Below are positions 29,942-31,220 of a DNA stretch of 31,220 bases, piece after piece. The notes below the pieces were generated by a model that did no database searches, had not been told where the DNA came from, and was given only the letters and a program-made list of their open reading frames with translations. Location of the stretch: contig JBBTRY010000035.1 in assembly GCA_038064955.1 (NCBI GenBank), forward strand, positions 1-31,220, given 5' to 3'. Within the stretch, counting starts at the first letter, position 1; each line of letters starts with the position of its first letter. The DNA is from JBBTQX01 sp038064955 (GTDB taxonomy: Bacteria; Patescibacteriota; Minisyncoccia; UBA6257; GWB1-50-10). The translations under genes were made by a program, and so were the position numbers.

Positions 29942-31140
29942 TATAAAATTATACCACCTCCCAACATACGTCGGCCGCAGAGACCGGCCTGCCTGCGCAG
30001 GCAGGCCTGCCTGCGCAGGCAGGCGAAAAATCCCGCTTCGTAGAAGACCGCGGACTGACCCGGCGCCACGAACTTTACCGGACGGTCAAATTTGAGAATT
30101 AAGGAATTGGAATTATGAATTATGGAGCGACTCTTAATTCCTGATTCATTATTCATGATTCTCGCCTTCATGAGCGGTTGACGATACCTAACCCGTGCAA
30201 GCACGGGAATTTCTAATTTCGAATTTCTAATTTCTAATAACTCCGGATTGATAAAATTTACCCCCGTGATTTCTATTTTTTTCTTGAAAAGCGCCGAATT
30301 GTCATCCCCTTCCGCAACCATAAGTGTATTTGTTTCTAAATTTTTATCAGCTACATAGTATGGGCGAGTTTCCGTCTTTCCCTTCATTCCTAATTCCTGA
30401 TTCCTAATTCCTAAACCCAGGCCGTGCCTCTGGCCGATGGTGTAGAAAAAAATTCCGTCGTGCTCCCCAATCTTCCTGCCATTCGTATCAACGACCAATC
30501 CCTTCTTCGGCTTGATGTAGTCCTTCAGGAATTCATCCAACGCCACCTCGCCTAAAAAGCAGATTCCTTGCGAATCTTTCTTTTCAGCCGTGGGCAAGCC
30601 CGCTTTCCGCGCGATTTCTCTCACTTCGGGCTTCACATAATCTCCAATAGGAAAAAGACAGTATTTCAGCCGTTCCTGCGTGAGCGTCCAGAGAAAATAG
30701 GATTGATCTTTGTTCCCATCCCTAGCCTCAAGGAAAGAAAATATACCTTCTCTCTCCGCGAGCCGTACATAGTGCCCAGTCGCGATATAGTCCGCTCCCA
30801 TCTCCAGAGCTTTTTTCAGGAACAGCCCGAACTTTATCTCCTTATTGCACATCACATCCGGATTGGGCGTGAGCCCGTTCCGATAGCCCCGAACCATATA
30901 TTCCACCACTTCTTTTTTATATTCCTTCTCGAAATCGAAAACATAAAATGGGATGCCTAAATGCGCGGCCGCCCGCCGGGCATCTTCCGCGTCCCGTTCG
31001 GCGCAACCATCCACATTGAAAGATTTGATGAAAACGCCGGTTACATCGTACCCTTCCTTCTTCAGCAAAAAAGCGGCGACGGAGGAATCCACCCCACCCG
31101 ATAAACCAACGAAGACCTTATCTTTTATATTGGTGCTCAT
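29941..31140 (-). CDS. mnmA: tRNA-specific 2-thiouridylase with several in-frame insertions
   Basis: Thiolates U34 of Lys, Glu and Gln tRNAs. The PP-loop is SGGVDSS (14-20), the nucleophile C98 lies in NPDVMCNKEIKFG, and the second catalytic Cys C194 in GICFLG. The C-terminal barrel keeps IGQRHGLGLG, RPYYV, RVRYRQP, APGQSAVFYE and LGGGII. At 399 aa it is longer than the usual 360-370. The surplus lies in extra segments at 245-258, 329-349 and about 370-391, each matching a repeat-like DNA stretch. The last one splits AVFYE from LGGGII. All catalytic residues are intact, so function is probably kept. Its ATG overlaps the stop of a radC remnant. Confidence 0.95.
   Translation of the reverse strand: MSTNIKDKVFVGLSGGVDSSVAAFLLKKEGYDVTGVFIKSFNVDGCAERDAEDARRAAAHLGIPFYVFDFEKEYKKEVVEYMVRGYRNGLTPNPDVMCNKEIKFGLFLKKALEMGADYIATGHYVRLAEREGIFSFLEARDGNKDQSYFLWTLTQERLKYCLFPIGDYVKPEVREIARKAGLPTAEKKDSQGICFLGEVALDEFLKDYIKPKKGLVVDTNGRKIGEHDGIFFYTIGQRHGLGLGIRNQELGMKGKTETRPYYVADKNLETNTLMVAEGDDNSALFKKKIEITGVNFINPELLEIRNSKLEIPVLARVRYRQPLMKARIMNNESGIKSRSIIHNSNSLILKFDRPVKFVAPGQSAVFYEAGFFACLRRQACLRRQAGLCGRRMLGGGIIL
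29987..30024. repeat. Tandem intragenic palindromes, copies 4-5 (mnmA)
   Basis: Two perfect copies of GCCTGCCTGCGCAGGCAGGC (29987-30006 and 30005-30024) overlap by 2 bp, giving an 18-bp period. They are read as ACLRRQACLRRQA (residues 373-385), a different frame from the copies in aspS and comEC. Confidence 0.92.
30094..30163. repeat. AT-rich inverted-repeat-like insertion in mnmA
   Basis: The stretch begins GAGAAT and ends ATTCTC, with several AATT(C/A)-type words on both sides of a central GGAGCGACTC. It encodes residues 329-349 (MNNESGIKSRSIIHNSNSLI…), Asn/Ser/Ile-rich and unlike MnmA, between the RYRQP and APGQSAVFYE motifs. Confidence 0.65.
30207..30237. repeat. GAATTTCTAATTT low-complexity repeat in mnmA
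   Basis: Three TTTCTAA-like words and a central TTTCGAA make a near-periodic AT-rich tract, encoding LEIRNSKLEI (302-311). The flanking CCCGTGC-AA-GCACGGG hairpin (30192-30207) encodes conserved MnmA residues and may be coincidental. MnmA length here is close to normal, so insertion is less certain than for the other tracts. Confidence 0.5.
30384..30411. repeat. Heptamer repeat in mnmA
   Basis: Four 7-bp units (TCATTCC, TAATTCC, TGATTCC, TAATTCC) lie in tandem. They account for most of an extra segment, IRNQELGMKGKTET (245-258), placed between GQRHGLGLG and RPYYV, which are normally close together. Confidence 0.75.
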
Positions 31141-31220
31141 ATTAATTTTTCTTCTTCCGATGGTCTCGGGTCTCCAACGTTTTTTTCTTTCGTTCCGGTT
31201 CGTAAAAGAATCGCCAAAAG
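31137..31220 (-). pseudogene. radC: Truncated radC remnant (window edge)
   Basis: The minus strand reads LLAILLRTGTKEKNV, the strongly conserved N-terminal region of RadC (E. coli ELLALFLRTGTRGKDV). It then loses similarity (GDPRPSEEEKLI) and stops at TGA, overlapping the mnmA ATG. A full RadC continues about 150-200 residues further with a JAB-like metal-binding domain, which is absent. After KNV the neighbouring frame reads LETRDHRKKKN then stops, so a frameshift alone would not restore the gene. The upstream part lies outside the window. Remnant or truncated gene is the best reading. Confidence 0.65.

Noticed and set aside
29462..30024. Tandem palindromes as a CRISPR array
   Set aside because: The units are contiguous with no unique spacers, lie inside coding genes, and no cas genes are present.
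30192..30207. Perfect hairpin CCCGTGC-AA-GCACGGG as a repeat or terminator
   Set aside because: It encodes VLAR next to the conserved MnmA RVRYRQ motif, is in mid-gene and has no T run.
1..31220. tRNA or rRNA genes in the intergenic gaps
   Set aside because: No cloverleaf, T-arm (GGTTCRA) or rRNA-like sequence was found in the few gaps long enough to hold one.

Overview
The window looks like a genomic segment of a bacterium of the Candidate Phyla Radiation (Patescibacteria), most like Parcubacteria. The evidence is the pared-down informational proteins: an RNA polymerase alpha without its C-terminal domain, an alanyl-tRNA synthetase without C-Ala, a short L13, and AspRS without the usual bacterial insertion. 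Other CPR-like traits are the split ComEC, the FtsA-like/baseplate-J-like gene pair, and short repeats inserted in frame inside genes. UGA works as a stop here: two gene pairs (dehydrogenase/enolase, enolase/DoxX) overlap as ATGA. This argues against the UGA=Gly code of Gracilibacteria and Absconditabacteria. Lineage is inferred from gene content only.

Layout. Positions 1-313 hold the start of an unknown minus-strand gene with a textbook promoter, and the terminator of murA. murA (-) and a PEGA-domain protein (+, the only plus-strand gene) diverge from a 23-bp spacer. Positions 2909-6608 are the end of the ribosomal super-operon (infA-rpmJ-rpsM-rpsK-rpsD-rpoA-rplQ-rplM-rpsI), read leftward from a consensus promoter at 6624-6652. 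At 6740-9596 lie a membrane-anchored baseplate-J-like protein and an FtsA/PilM-like protein.

Positions 9624-18640 form a tightly packed eight-gene run: glycerate 2-kinase, PEP synthase, PspC, 2-hydroxyacid dehydrogenase, enolase, DoxX, VKOR and alaS. Its four metabolic enzymes link glycerate, 2-phosphoglycerate, PEP, pyruvate and a 2-hydroxyacid. Positions 18653-22519 are a metal-resistance unit: a CsoR-family repressor with its palindromic operator, a 2-TM protein, an unknown Cys/His/Met-rich exported protein, and a P1B ATPase with an unusual CPD membrane motif. Positions 22540-25219 hold extracytoplasmic redox genes: a thioredoxin-like protein, an unknown helical protein, a CcdA-like protein, a DUF1573 protein and a small membrane protein.

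Positions 25514-31220 hold ndk, aspS, a ComEC-type metallo-hydrolase, comEC, mnmA and a broken radC remnant. aspS, comEC and mnmA all carry short palindromic or low-complexity repeats inserted in frame. One 18-20 bp palindrome is present in five copies and is read in two different frames. These intragenic repeats, the CPD ATPase with its C-H-H repressor, and the glycerate-to-pyruvate operon are the most interesting parts. No tRNA, rRNA, CRISPR array or transposase was seen.
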